NCBI RefSeq assembly: GCF_015160875.1
Contig: NZ_CP063374.1
Coordinates: forward strand, 6,699,501-6,763,500
Origin: Streptomyces chromofuscus
GTDB lineage: Bacteria; Actinomycetota; Actinomycetes; Streptomycetales; Streptomycetaceae
Direction of reading: 5' to 3'
DNA: 64,000 nucleotides
Positions 16,070 through 24,691 of the stretch are shown piece after piece (within the stretch, counting starts at the first letter, position 1; each line of letters starts with the position of its first letter). The notes below the pieces were generated by a model. It was not told the origin of the DNA, made no database searches, and worked only from the letters and a program-made list of their open reading frames with translations. The position numbers and the translations under genes are program-made.

Positions 16070-17614
16070 ATGACCGAAACAGTCCCCACGGGGTCGCCCG
16101 CCGCCCGGACCGCCGACCGAGACGGCCGAATAGAGCTGGCCCCCGAGGCCTTCCCCACCGACAGCCCGTTCGCCAACGAGGACCTGCGTCCCGTCCCGGT
16201 CGCCGAGCGCACGTGGACGACGTACAACTTCGCGGCGCTGTGGATCTCCATGGCGCACTGCATCCCCAGCTGGACCCTGGCCTCCGGCCTGGTCGCGCTC
16301 GGCATGGACTGGAAGCAGGCGGTCTTCACCATCGCCCTGGCCAACGTCATCGTGCTGCTGCCGATGCTGGCCACCGGCCACGCCGGACCCAAGTACGGCA
16401 TCCCGTTCCCCGTGCTCGCCCGCGCCTCCTTCGGACTGCGTGGCGCCAACGTCCCGGCGCTGATCCGGGCGGCGGTGGCGTGCGGCTGGTTCGGCATCCA
16501 GACGTGGATCGGCGGCAGCGGCATCTTCGCCCTCGGCTCCAAGCTCACCGGCGGTGAGTGGGAGAAGGCCGGGCAGATCGCCGGCAACCCGTGGCCGTTG
16601 TGGCTGTGCTTCGTCCTGTTCTGGGCCGTGCAGATCGCCATCATCCACCGCGGCATGAACTTCCTGCGGCACTTCGAGAACTGGGCCGCGCCCTTCGTGA
16701 TCGTCGGGGCCTTCGTACTGCTGATCTGGATCGCGGTGGAGGCGAACGGATTCGGCGAGTTGCTGTCGCAGCCCTCGAAGCTCGGCTGGGGCGCGGACTT
16801 CTGGCCCGTGTTCTTCCCGTCCCTCATGGGCATGATCGGCTTCTGGGCGACCCTCTCGCTCAACATCCCCGACTTCACCCGCTTCGGCGCGAGCCAGCGC
16901 GCCCAGACCTGGGGCCAGTCGTTGGGCCTGCCCACCACGATGACCCTGTTCGCGATCCTGGCGGTGCTGGTCACCTCCGGCTCCGAAGTGGTCTACGGCG
17001 AGGCGATCTGGGACCCGGTCGCCCTCGCCGCCAAGACGGACAACGCCTTCGGCCTGCTCTTCGCGCTCGTCACCGTGCTGATCGCCACCGTCTCCGTGAA
17101 CATCGCGGCGAACGTGGTCTCCCCGGCGTACGACCTGGCCAACCTCGCGCCGAAATTCATCAACTTCCGTACGGGAGCGCTGATCACGGGCGTCATCGGG
17201 GTCCTGATCTTCCCCTGGGAGCTGATCTCGACGCCGGAGTTCTACATCTTCACCTGGCTCGGCGTGGTCGGCGGCCTGCTCGGCACGGTCGCCGGCATCC
17301 TGATCGCCGACTACTGGATCGTCCGGCGCACGGTCCTGCACCTCGCGGACCTGTACACGCCGGGCGGGCGCTACTGGTACACCGCCGGGTGGAACTGGCG
17401 GGCCCTGGTGGCCTTCGCGGTCGGCGGCGTGCTGGCCGTCGGCGGGTCGTACTCCACCGTGAACGCGGACGGAGTGACATCGGGCCCCTTCCCGGCGGAC
17501 GGGATGATCCCGTTCCTGCGACCCCTCGCGGACTACGGCTGGGCGGTGGGCCTGGCGACCTCGCTGCTGCTGTACGCGGCGCTGATGCTGCCGCGCGAGC
17601 GCACCGCCTCCTGA
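16070..17614 (+). CDS. NCS1-family nucleobase/hydantoin:cation symporter
   Basis: About 514 residues with 12 hydrophobic segments. NCS1 hallmarks are the N-terminal NEDLRPVPVAERTWTTYN, WISMAHCIPSWTLASGL in TM1 and GWFGIQTWIGG in TM3. It imports uracil, cytosine, allantoin or hydantoins with Na+ or H+. ATG 16070 is preferred over TTG 16052, although neither has a convincing ribosome site. It ends the pyrimidine operon, downstream of a strong hairpin, so it may be partly uncoupled from the enzymes. The substrate cannot be fixed from sequence; context favours a pyrimidine base or hydantoin. Confidence 0.9.
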   Translation: MTETVPTGSPAARTADRDGRIELAPEAFPTDSPFANEDLRPVPVAERTWTTYNFAALWISMAHCIPSWTLASGLVALGMDWKQAVFTIALANVIVLLPMLATGHAGPKYGIPFPVLARASFGLRGANVPALIRAAVACGWFGIQTWIGGSGIFALGSKLTGGEWEKAGQIAGNPWPLWLCFVLFWAVQIAIIHRGMNFLRHFENWAAPFVIVGAFVLLIWIAVEANGFGELLSQPSKLGWGADFWPVFFPSLMGMIGFWATLSLNIPDFTRFGASQRAQTWGQSLGLPTTMTLFAILAVLVTSGSEVVYGEAIWDPVALAAKTDNAFGLLFALVTVLIATVSVNIAANVVSPAYDLANLAPKFINFRTGALITGVIGVLIFPWELISTPEFYIFTWLGVVGGLLGTVAGILIADYWIVRRTVLHLADLYTPGGRYWYTAGWNWRALVAFAVGGVLAVGGSYSTVNADGVTSGPFPADGMIPFLRPLADYGWAVGLATSLLLYAALMLPRERTAS

Positions 17615-17626
17615 CGCGCCGCCGGC

Positions 17627-17657
17627 GGAGGGCGGTTCGGACTACCGGCCGCCCTCC
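17627..17657. terminator. Convergent terminator hairpin
   Basis: GGAGGGCGG (17627-17635) and CCGCCCTCC (17649-17657) form a perfect 9-bp stem between the transporter (+) and the lipoprotein gene (-). It overlaps the lipoprotein stop codon and could serve both strands. Confidence 0.5.
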
Positions 17658-18304
17658 AGCGCCGCCACCGCCTCCTTGGCGGCCTTGATCGCGCCCTTGT
17701 TCATCTCGTCCGAGCTGGGCGCCTCCTTCGACTCGAAGTCGGAGCCGTTGTAGGTGACGACCACCAGCGCGTTGGAGGCGCGCACGACCACCACGCCCTC
17801 GCGCGTCTTCTGGTCGTCCTCGGTGGTGAGGTTCACGACCGAGTAGGCCGCGTCACCCAGGCCGGGCACCTCGCCGCCGCCGTTCTTCTCCTCGACGCGC
17901 TCCTCGTACTGCTCGCGCGCCTCGTCGTCCGAGTCGCTGATCTCGAAGGAGACGTCGAGCCAGCGGTAGTCGTAGCCCTTGAGGGCGTTCCAGGAGCAGG
18001 TGCGGCGCACCGACGAGTCCGTCGAGGCGATCTCCTTCCCGGCCGCCTTGGCGCCCGGCACCAGCGACGTGATGGTCTTCTCGGCGAGGCTGTCGCAGGG
18101 AGCCGGGGCCTCGGTGTACGTCTTCGGCACGGCCGTCGTGGACGGTGCCGAGGCGGACTGGGTCCCGGTCCTCTGCGCCGTCTTGTCCTGGGCGGCGGGG
18201 GCGGCGGACTCCGGGCCCGAGTTGAGCACCCAGCCCGCGCAGGCGAGCACGGCGACCGGAGTCAGGCGCGCGATGAGAGCGAGCGGCAGGGGAAGAGAAC
18301 GCAC
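17642..18304 (-). CDS. Secreted lipoprotein, DUF3558-like
   Basis: About 220 residues. GTG 18302-18304 is chosen because GAGAAG lies about 9 bp upstream; a GTG at 18311-18313 is equally open. The N-terminus RSLPLPLALIARLTPVAVLAC is a lipoprotein signal with lipobox VLAC. A Thr/Ser/Ala-rich linker follows, then a domain with two cysteines (APCDSLAEKTITSLVPGAK and RRTCSWNA) and the GLGDAAYS pattern, as in the DUF3558 family of actinobacterial lipoproteins. Its role is unknown. It stands alone, convergent with the transporter gene. Confidence 0.75.
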   Translation of the reverse strand: MRSLPLPLALIARLTPVAVLACAGWVLNSGPESAAPAAQDKTAQRTGTQSASAPSTTAVPKTYTEAPAPCDSLAEKTITSLVPGAKAAGKEIASTDSSVRRTCSWNALKGYDYRWLDVSFEISDSDDEAREQYEERVEEKNGGGEVPGLGDAAYSVVNLTTEDDQKTREGVVVVRASNALVVVTYNGSDFESKEAPSSDEMNKGAIKAAKEAVAALEGGR

Positions 18305-18565
18305 GGCGCACACTTCTCGTGGGGGATGGTGCGGAGGGAGGTCCGCACTGCGGACGGGACGCCAGTGTCACACGACTCCCTGTGCAGCGAAAGTGCCAAT
18401 TCGCTCCGTACTTGAGCGGTAACTGTCGCTTATTGTCGCCGGGTTGTGTGTCCGGTTATGTGCCCACGGGGCGTCGGGTCCACGCCGACTCGATCCGGTC
18501 CACCGCCGCGAACGCCCCGTACGCGACGAGGTGCACCGGACAGTGGTCGTGCACGGCACGCGGGG

Positions 18566-18801
18566 TCCGCCGAGGTGTGCGTCCGGCTGCACTACGGCAG
18601 CGAGGAGTTGACCGTCCGCGTGGACGACGACGGCACCACCGACCCCGCCCGGCCGCCGCTGCCGGGCACCGGACTCACCGGCATGCGCGAGCGGGTGACG
18701 GCCCTCGGCGGCACCCTGGACGCCGCCCCGCGCGCGGAAGGCGGGTTCTCGGTCCGGGCCCGGCTGCCGCTCACCACGGCCCTCCTCAAGGAGACGGGAC
18801 G
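18566..18801 (+). pseudogene. Histidine kinase remnant (ATPase domain only)
   Basis: Only the end of a two-component sensor kinase remains: a segment beginning AEVCVRLHYGSEELTVRV, then DDDG (N-box/G1 area) and PGTGLTGMRERVTALGG (G2 box), typical of the HATPase_c domain of NarL-type partners. The N-terminal sensor, the dimerisation histidine and the start codon are missing. Sequence upstream to 18314 is not recognisable as coding. The adjoining response regulator gene is also broken, so the whole system is dead. Confidence 0.75.
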
Positions 18802-19461
18802 ATGCGCGTCGCCCTCGTCGACGACCAGGCCCTGATGCGGGCCGGCTTCCGCGCGCTGCTCGACGCCGAGGACGGCATCGAGGTGGTCGGCGAGGCGGCG
18901 GACGGCGAGCAGGGGCTCGCACTGGTACGGGAGCGGGTCCCCGACGTGGCACTGATCGACGTGCAGATGCCCGTGATGACGGGCATCCAGGCGACCCGCC
19001 GGATCGGCCGCCGACCCCGCCCTCGACGGCGTCCGCGTGGTCATCCTCACCAACTACGGCCTCGACGAGTACGTCTTCCACGCGCTGCGCGCGAGCGCCG
19101 CGGGCTTCCTGCTGAAGGACACCGAACCGGCCGGTCTGCTCCAGGCGATCGAGGTCGTGGCGCGCGGTGAGGCCCTGCTGTCCCCGTCGGTCACCCGCAC
19201 CCCCATCGGCGCGTTCGTCTCCCGGCCCCGGACCGCGCCTGCGTCCCCGGCCTGGAACACCTCACCCGCCGCGAACGCGGGGTCACGGCCCTGGCCGCGC
19301 GCGGCCCGAGCAACGAGGAGATCACCGCGCACATGGTCATCAGCCCCTTCACCGCGAAGGCCCGCATCAGCCGCGCGATGACCAAGCCCGGCGCCCGCGA
19401 CCGGGCCCAACTGGTGGTCTTCGCCTGCGAGTCGGGTCTGGTGTCGGTGCGCAACGGCTGA
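18802..19461 (+). pseudogene. NarL/FixJ-type response regulator with two frameshifts
   Basis: The receiver domain starts at ATG 18802 (MRVALVDDQALMRAGF, phospho-acceptor Asp in VALIDVQMP). Around 19006 one extra G in ATCGGCCGCCGAC shifts the frame; homology continues in the next frame as VVILTNYGLDEYVFHALRAS, GFLLKDTEP. Near 19240 a one-base loss restores the first frame, which then reads the LuxR-type DNA-binding domain (LEHLTRRERGVTALAARG to the stop at 19461). The HTH itself is degenerate (HMVISPFTAKARISRAM in place of the usual HLFVSPATVKTHV type). The protein cannot be made intact. Confidence 0.85.
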
Positions 19462-19665
19462 CCGCCGGACCGCTTCCGGCGGATTGCCGCGGGCCGGGCT
19501 CATTCGGCACCGGAAAGCACTGGAAGTTCAGAACCCGTCGGCGGCGAAGCCACTGTGTGTGGGCGAAGGAGGGGGGAGGCCCGCCCGCGGGGGATTCGTC
19601 TGCGGTCGTTAGCCTGCTGGGTGATCAGGTTTTCCCGACGGCGTGCGCACTCCGTGAGGTGACAG

Positions 19666-21495
19666 ATGCGGTTCACCACCCGCCCCACCCTCCAGGGCAC
19701 CTTCGGCATGGTGTCCTCCACCCACTGGCTCGCCTCGCAGTGCGCGATGGCCATGCTGGAGGACGGCGGTAACGCCTACGACGCCGCCGTGGCCGGGGCC
19801 TTCGTGCTGCATGTCGTCGAGCCGCACCTCAACGGTCCCGCCGGGGAGGTGCCGATACTGATCGCGCCCGCCGGCGGCGAGGTACGGGTGGTGTGCGGCC
19901 AGGGTGTGGCGCCCGCCGGAGCGAGCGTCGCCCACTACCGGGGGCTCGGGCTCGACCTCGTTCCCGGCACCGGTCCGCTCGCCGCCGCCGTACCGGGCGC
20001 CTTCGACGCCTGGATGCTGCTGCTGCGCGACCACGGCACGAAGCCGCTCGCCGACGTCCTGAAGTACGCCATCGGGTACGCGGAGCACGGGCACGCGCCC
20101 GTGGAGCGCGTCGGCGAGACCGTCGAGACCGTGCGTGAGCTGTTCGAGACGGAGTGGACCTCGTCGGCGGCGGTCTATCTGCCGGGGGGCAGGGCACCGC
20201 GTCCGGGCGAACTGCTGCGCAACCCCGCCCTCGCCGCCACCTGGAAGCGGCTGCTCGCCGAGGTCGCCGGCGCCGGGGACCGTCAGGCGCAGATCGAGGC
20301 GGCCCGGGAGGTGTGGCGCACCGGGTTCATCGCCGAGGCACTGGTACGGCAGGCCGCGCGGCCCACGCTGGACACCAGCGGCGAGCACCAGAGCGGCACG
20401 CTCACGGCCGCCGACCTCGCCGGCTGGTCCGCGACCTACGAGACACCGGCGACGTACGACTGGAACGGCTGGACCGTGTGCAAGGCAGGCCCCTGGAGCC
20501 AGGGCCCGGTGCTGCTCCAGCAGCTCGCCCTGCTGCCGGACGACCTGCCGGAGTACGGCTCCGCGGACTACGTCCACCTGCTGGTGGAAGGCGGCAAGCT
20601 GGCCATGGCCGACCGCGAGGCCTGGTACGGGGACGCGCGCGAGGTGCCGCTCGACGACCTGCTGTCGGCGCCCTACAACGCACGGCGGCGCAGCCTCGTC
20701 GGGGACCGGGCGTCGTACGAGCTGCGGCCGGGCAGCCCTGGCGGGCGCACCCCGCGGCTGTGCGCCCACGCGCACGTGCCGGCCCCCGAGGACGCGGGCT
20801 TCAGCCCGATGGGCGTGGGGGAGCCGACCGTCGCCAAGAGCCCGACCTCCCCGGTACCGGGCGAGCCCGACGTCGCCGGCGACGGCGGCACCCGCGGCGA
20901 CACCTGTCACCTGGATGTCGTCGACCGGTGGGGCAACATGGTCGCCGCCACGCCCAGCGGGGGCTGGCTCCAGTCCAACCCCGTCGTGCCCGAGCTGGGC
21001 TTCCCGCTGGGCACGCGGTTGCAGATGACGTGGCTGGAGGAAGGGCTGCCGAATTCGCTCACGCCGGGGCGGCGGCCCAGGACCACGCTCACACCGTCGA
21101 TCGCGCTGCGTGACGGGGTGCCCGTGATGGCGTTCGGCACGCCCGGCGGCGACCAGCAGGACCAGTGGCAGCTGCACTTCTTCCTGGCGGTCGCCCTGCG
21201 CTCCCCGGTCCGCGGCGGGCTCGACCTCCAGGGCGCGATCGACGCCCCGAACTGGCACAACGACAGCTTTCCCGGCTCCTTCTACCCGCGCGGGATGCGC
21301 CCCGGGAGCGTGACGGTCGAGGGACGGATCTCCCCGGGCGTGGTCGAGGAGTTGCGACGCCGCGGTCATCGCGTCACGGTGAGTGACGACTGGTCGGAGG
21401 GGCGGCTGTGCGCGGTGGCGCGGGACCCGGAGACGGGCGTGCTGTCGGCGGCGGCCAATCCGCGCGGGATGCAGGGGTACGCGGTCGGAAGGTGA
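19666..21495 (+). CDS. Gamma-glutamyltransferase-family protein, cytoplasmic type
   Basis: 609 residues. It starts at ATG 19666 with GAGGTGAC upstream and has no signal peptide, unlike the GGT at 621. The Ntn-hydrolase nucleophile Thr is in RGDTCHLDVVDRWGNMV, followed by PSGGWLQSNPVV and RPRTTLTPSIALRDG. These match the GGT fold but diverge from classical enzymes in the oxyanion and gamma-glutamyl carboxylate loops. Related non-secreted actinobacterial proteins are annotated as gamma-glutamyltransferase/acylase-like with unknown substrates. It stands alone between the decayed two-component genes and the inositol-phosphatase-like gene. Confidence 0.85.
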   Translation: MRFTTRPTLQGTFGMVSSTHWLASQCAMAMLEDGGNAYDAAVAGAFVLHVVEPHLNGPAGEVPILIAPAGGEVRVVCGQGVAPAGASVAHYRGLGLDLVPGTGPLAAAVPGAFDAWMLLLRDHGTKPLADVLKYAIGYAEHGHAPVERVGETVETVRELFETEWTSSAAVYLPGGRAPRPGELLRNPALAATWKRLLAEVAGAGDRQAQIEAAREVWRTGFIAEALVRQAARPTLDTSGEHQSGTLTAADLAGWSATYETPATYDWNGWTVCKAGPWSQGPVLLQQLALLPDDLPEYGSADYVHLLVEGGKLAMADREAWYGDAREVPLDDLLSAPYNARRRSLVGDRASYELRPGSPGGRTPRLCAHAHVPAPEDAGFSPMGVGEPTVAKSPTSPVPGEPDVAGDGGTRGDTCHLDVVDRWGNMVAATPSGGWLQSNPVVPELGFPLGTRLQMTWLEEGLPNSLTPGRRPRTTLTPSIALRDGVPVMAFGTPGGDQQDQWQLHFFLAVALRSPVRGGLDLQGAIDAPNWHNDSFPGSFYPRGMRPGSVTVEGRISPGVVEELRRRGHRVTVSDDWSEGRLCAVARDPETGVLSAAANPRGMQGYAVGR

Positions 21496-21629
21496 CGCGC
21501 GGCGACGGCGATCCGCCCCAGGGTGCGGCGGTGATCCGCCGCACCCCGGAACCGGGAGTTCATCCCGAGTCCACCCGGAGTGCACCGGGCAGGTGTGGAT
21601 TGTCAGTGCCGCGTGCTCTCATGGAGGGC

Positions 21630-22475
21630 ATGTTCGAAGAGACGGAAACCATCGACGAGTTTCTCGCCCGTCACTCGGCCGACGTCGAGGACGCCGTGCG
21701 CAAGGCGGCCGCGGCCGAGATCATGCCGCGCTTCCGGCAGCTGGCCGCACACGAGGTCGACCAGAAGAGCGGCCCGCACGACCTGGTCACGGACGCCGAC
21801 CGGCTGGCCGAGCGGCACCTCACCGAGGCGCTCGGCGCCCTGCTCCCCGGCTCCGTGGTGGTCGGCGAGGAGGCGGTGCACGCCAACCCGGCGACGTACG
21901 AGGCGATACGCGGGGACGCCCCGGTCTGGATCATCGACCCCGTCGACGGGACCCGGCAGTTCGTCCACGGCGACGACGGCTTCTGCACGCTGGTCGCCCT
22001 CGCGCACCACGGTGTCGTGCTGGCCTCGTGGACCTACGCGGCCGCCCGCGACCAGCTGGCCACGGCCGTCCGCGGCCAGGGCGCCTTCCTCGACGGCGAG
22101 CGACTGTTCGCCGGCCCGCCCACCCCGGGGCGTGACCTGCGGGTCGCCACCTCCCACCCGGACTACACGACCGACGAGGAGAAGCGCGCGCTGCTCGGCC
22201 TGTGGACGGACGGCGTCGCCCCGCGCGAGTGCGGCTCGGCCGGGCTGGAGTATCTCGCCGTCGCCCGGGGCGAGTCGGACGCAACTGCTTTCTCCTGGGA
22301 AGCGGCGTGGGATCATGCGGCGGGCCTGCTGCTGGTCGAGGAGGCGGGCGGCACCCACCTGACCCGCACGGGCGAGCCGTTCCGGATCACGGGCGGCAAC
22401 ACCCTGCCCTTCACCGCGGCCCGCGACGCGGCCACGGCCCGACGGGTGGCGACACTGCTGGCCTCGGGGGTCTGA
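21630..22475 (+). CDS. Inositol monophosphatase-family phosphatase
   Basis: 281 residues from ATG 21630; an in-frame ATG at 21621 has no ribosome site, and GGAGG between them is close to the second. The Mg-dependent phosphatase motifs are Glu in VGEEAVHANP, IIDPVDGTRQFVHG and the C-terminal WDHAAGLLLVEEAGG. It could act on inositol-1-phosphate, histidinol phosphate or 3'-phosphoadenosine 5'-phosphate. The insertion of Arg-Gln where NF is usual (DGTxNF) argues for a substrate other than inositol phosphate. A C-rich stretch follows the gene. Confidence 0.87.
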   Translation: MFEETETIDEFLARHSADVEDAVRKAAAAEIMPRFRQLAAHEVDQKSGPHDLVTDADRLAERHLTEALGALLPGSVVVGEEAVHANPATYEAIRGDAPVWIIDPVDGTRQFVHGDDGFCTLVALAHHGVVLASWTYAAARDQLATAVRGQGAFLDGERLFAGPPTPGRDLRVATSHPDYTTDEEKRALLGLWTDGVAPRECGSAGLEYLAVARGESDATAFSWEAAWDHAAGLLLVEEAGGTHLTRTGEPFRITGGNTLPFTAARDAATARRVATLLASGV

Positions 22476-22512
22476 ACCCACACGGCTGCAGGTCCCGCCC
22501 GCGGACCACCGG

Positions 22513-22559
22513 CCCCGCCCCACCACCAACCCCCACCCCCAGCCCCAACCCCCGCCCCC
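22513..22559 (-). other. G-quadruplex-prone tract
   Basis: The plus strand carries seven C-runs of four or five within 47 bp (22513-22559), so the minus strand has consecutive G-runs with 1-3-nt loops. It lies in the 170-bp gap between the phosphatase stop and the FAD oxidoreductase start. It may affect read-through or replication; no protein is encoded here. Confidence 0.5.
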
Positions 22560-22645
22560 TCACGACGTGACCCGTCACCCAGGAGTGTCAGTCCCCCGGC
22601 ATATCCTGATCCTGAGTGGCCATCGGCTGACGAAGGAGTCCGAAG

Positions 22646-24064
22646 GTGCCGTCGATGCTCGATGCGGTCGTGGTGGGTGCGGGGCCGAACGGACTGACCG
22701 CCGCAGTGGAGCTGGCCCGCCGCGGCTTCTCCGTGTCGTTGTTCGAGGCGCGGGACACGATCGGCGGCGGCGCCCGCACCGAGGAGCTCACGCTCCCCGG
22801 CTTCCGCCACGACCCGTGCTCCGCGGCCCATCCCCTCGGCATCAACTCCCCGGCGTTCCGGGCCCTGCCCCTGGACCGCTACGGCCTGGAGTGGCTGCAC
22901 GCCGAGCTGCCCATGGCCCACCCCTTCCCGGACGGCACCGCCGCCGTCCTGTCCCGTTCGGTCGGTGAGACGGCCGCCTCCCTCGGACCGCGCGACGCGG
23001 GGACGTACCGCAGACTGGTCGAGCCTTTCCTGCCCCATTGGGACACGCTGGCCCGCGACTTCATGTCCCTGCCGCTCACCGCGCTGCCCCGCGACCCGGT
23101 GACCCTCGCCCGCTTCGGCCTGGTCGGCCTGCCCCCGTCCACCTGGCTGACCCGCCGCTTCCGCGACGAAGGCGCCAAGGCCCTTTTCGCCGGCCTCGTC
23201 GCCCATGTGATGGCCCCGCTGACCGGCTTCGCCACCGGCGCGATCGGCCTGGTCTTCGCCCTCGCCGCGCACGCCCGGGGCTGGCCCGTGGCCCGTGGCG
23301 GCTCCCAGTCCATCTCGGACGCGCTCGCCGCGTACCTGAAGGACCTCGGCGGCACGATCCACACCGACTACGAGGTCAAGCGCCTCGACGACCTGCCGCC
23401 CGCGCGCGCGTACGTCTTCGACACCTCGCCCACCGCCCTGGCCCGCATCGCGGGCTTCGGCCGCTACTACGAGGGGTTCCGGTACGGCCCCGGCGTCTTC
23501 AAGATCGATTACGCGCTGGACGGCCCGGTCCCGTGGACCGCCGAGGAGCCGCGCGCGGCCGGGACCGTGCAGATCGGCGGCAGCAGCGCGGAGATCGGTA
23601 CCGCCCTGCGCGAGGCGTCCCGCCTGGGCCGCGCGCCCGACCGGCCGTTCCTCATCACCGTGCAGCCCAGCGTCGTCGACCCCACCCGGGCTCCCGAGGG
23701 CCGGCACGTCTTCTGGGCGTACGGCCATGTCCCGAGCGGCTGGACCGGCGACCTCACCGACGCCGTCGAGCGCCAACTGGAGCGTTTCGCCCCGGGGTTC
23801 AGGGACCGCGTCCTCGCCCGCGCCACCGCCGGACCGCCCGAACTGGCCGCCCGCAACGCCAACTACGTCGGCGGCGACATCGCCTCCGGCGCGGTCAGCG
23901 GACTGCAGATCCTGCTGCGGCCCAGGTTGTCCCTGCACCCGTACAGGACGCCGCATCCCGCCGTGTACATCTGCTCCTCCGCCACCCCGCCGGGACCGGG
24001 CGTGCACGGCATGTCGGGGCACAACGCGGCGAAGGCCGTGTGGCGGAGGCTGCGGCAGACATGA
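22646..24064 (+). CDS. FAD-dependent oxidoreductase, phytoene-desaturase-like
   Basis: 472 residues. GTG 22646 is chosen because AAGGAGT lies about 6 bp before it. The N-terminal dinucleotide-binding motif is VVVGAGPNGLTAAVELARRG with the following acidic FEARDTIGGGARTEE. The C-terminal FAD signature is near PGPGVHGMSGHNAAKAVW. It belongs to the large CrtI/amine-oxidase-like family that includes carotenoid desaturases and many uncharacterised bacterial proteins. No carotenoid genes are near, so desaturase activity should not be assumed. Its stop overlaps the next gene's ATG (ATGA), indicating co-translation with the macro-domain protein. Confidence 0.85.
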   Translation: MPSMLDAVVVGAGPNGLTAAVELARRGFSVSLFEARDTIGGGARTEELTLPGFRHDPCSAAHPLGINSPAFRALPLDRYGLEWLHAELPMAHPFPDGTAAVLSRSVGETAASLGPRDAGTYRRLVEPFLPHWDTLARDFMSLPLTALPRDPVTLARFGLVGLPPSTWLTRRFRDEGAKALFAGLVAHVMAPLTGFATGAIGLVFALAAHARGWPVARGGSQSISDALAAYLKDLGGTIHTDYEVKRLDDLPPARAYVFDTSPTALARIAGFGRYYEGFRYGPGVFKIDYALDGPVPWTAEEPRAAGTVQIGGSSAEIGTALREASRLGRAPDRPFLITVQPSVVDPTRAPEGRHVFWAYGHVPSGWTGDLTDAVERQLERFAPGFRDRVLARATAGPPELAARNANYVGGDIASGAVSGLQILLRPRLSLHPYRTPHPAVYICSSATPPGPGVHGMSGHNAAKAVWRRLRQT

Positions 24065-24573
24065 CCCCCACCATCACGCTCGTCCAGGGCGACATCACCG
24101 AGCAGAGCGCCGACGCCGTCGTCAACGCGGCCAACTCCTCGCTGCTGGGCGGCGGAGGCGTGGACGGCGCCATCCACCGGCGCGGCGGCCCCGCGATCCT
24201 GGAGGACTGCCGCAGGCTGCGCGCCGCCCGGTACGGCAAGGGCCTGCCGACCGGACAGGCGGTCGCCACGACGGCGGGCGAACTGGACGCGCGCTGGGTG
24301 ATCCACACCGTGGGACCGGTCCACTCCCGCGAGGAGGACCGCTCCGAGCTGCTGGCGTCCTGCTACCGGGAGTCGCTGCGCGTCGCCGACGACCTGGGCG
24401 CCCGTACCGTCGCGTTCCCCGCCGTCTCCACGGGCGTGTACGGCTGGCCGATGGACGACGCCGCGCGGATCGCGATCGAGACGGTGCGGACCACGCGGAC
24501 GTCGGTCGAGGAGATCAGGTTCGTGCTCTTCGACCGACGGGCGTACGAGGCGTTCGCGCGACAGATGGGCTGA
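24061..24573 (+). CDS. Macro-domain O-acetyl-ADP-ribose deacetylase
   Basis: 170 residues starting at ATG 24061 inside the preceding stop codon. Macro-domain residues are clear: GDITEQSADAVVNAANSSL, GGGGVDGAIHRRGG and AFPAVSTGVYGWP. These bind ADP-ribose and match the MacroD/YmdB group, which hydrolyses O-acetyl-ADP-ribose made by sirtuins and removes mono-ADP-ribose from acidic residues. Coupling to an oxidoreductase gene is unexplained. A truncated sirtuin, a NUDIX hydrolase and an ADP-ribosylglycohydrolase lie 14-17 kb downstream. Confidence 0.92.
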   Translation: MTPTITLVQGDITEQSADAVVNAANSSLLGGGGVDGAIHRRGGPAILEDCRRLRAARYGKGLPTGQAVATTAGELDARWVIHTVGPVHSREEDRSELLASCYRESLRVADDLGARTVAFPAVSTGVYGWPMDDAARIAIETVRTTRTSVEEIRFVLFDRRAYEAFARQMG

Positions 24574-24691
24574 CCCTCACGACGCCGACGAGGTCGGCCG
24601 GGAGCCGACCATCCGCGTGTCGGGTGCCGCATGGGGGAAACCCGTACCTCCACAGGGCGAGAAGAAGGCCCCCGTGGCGGAAGGGGAGCAC

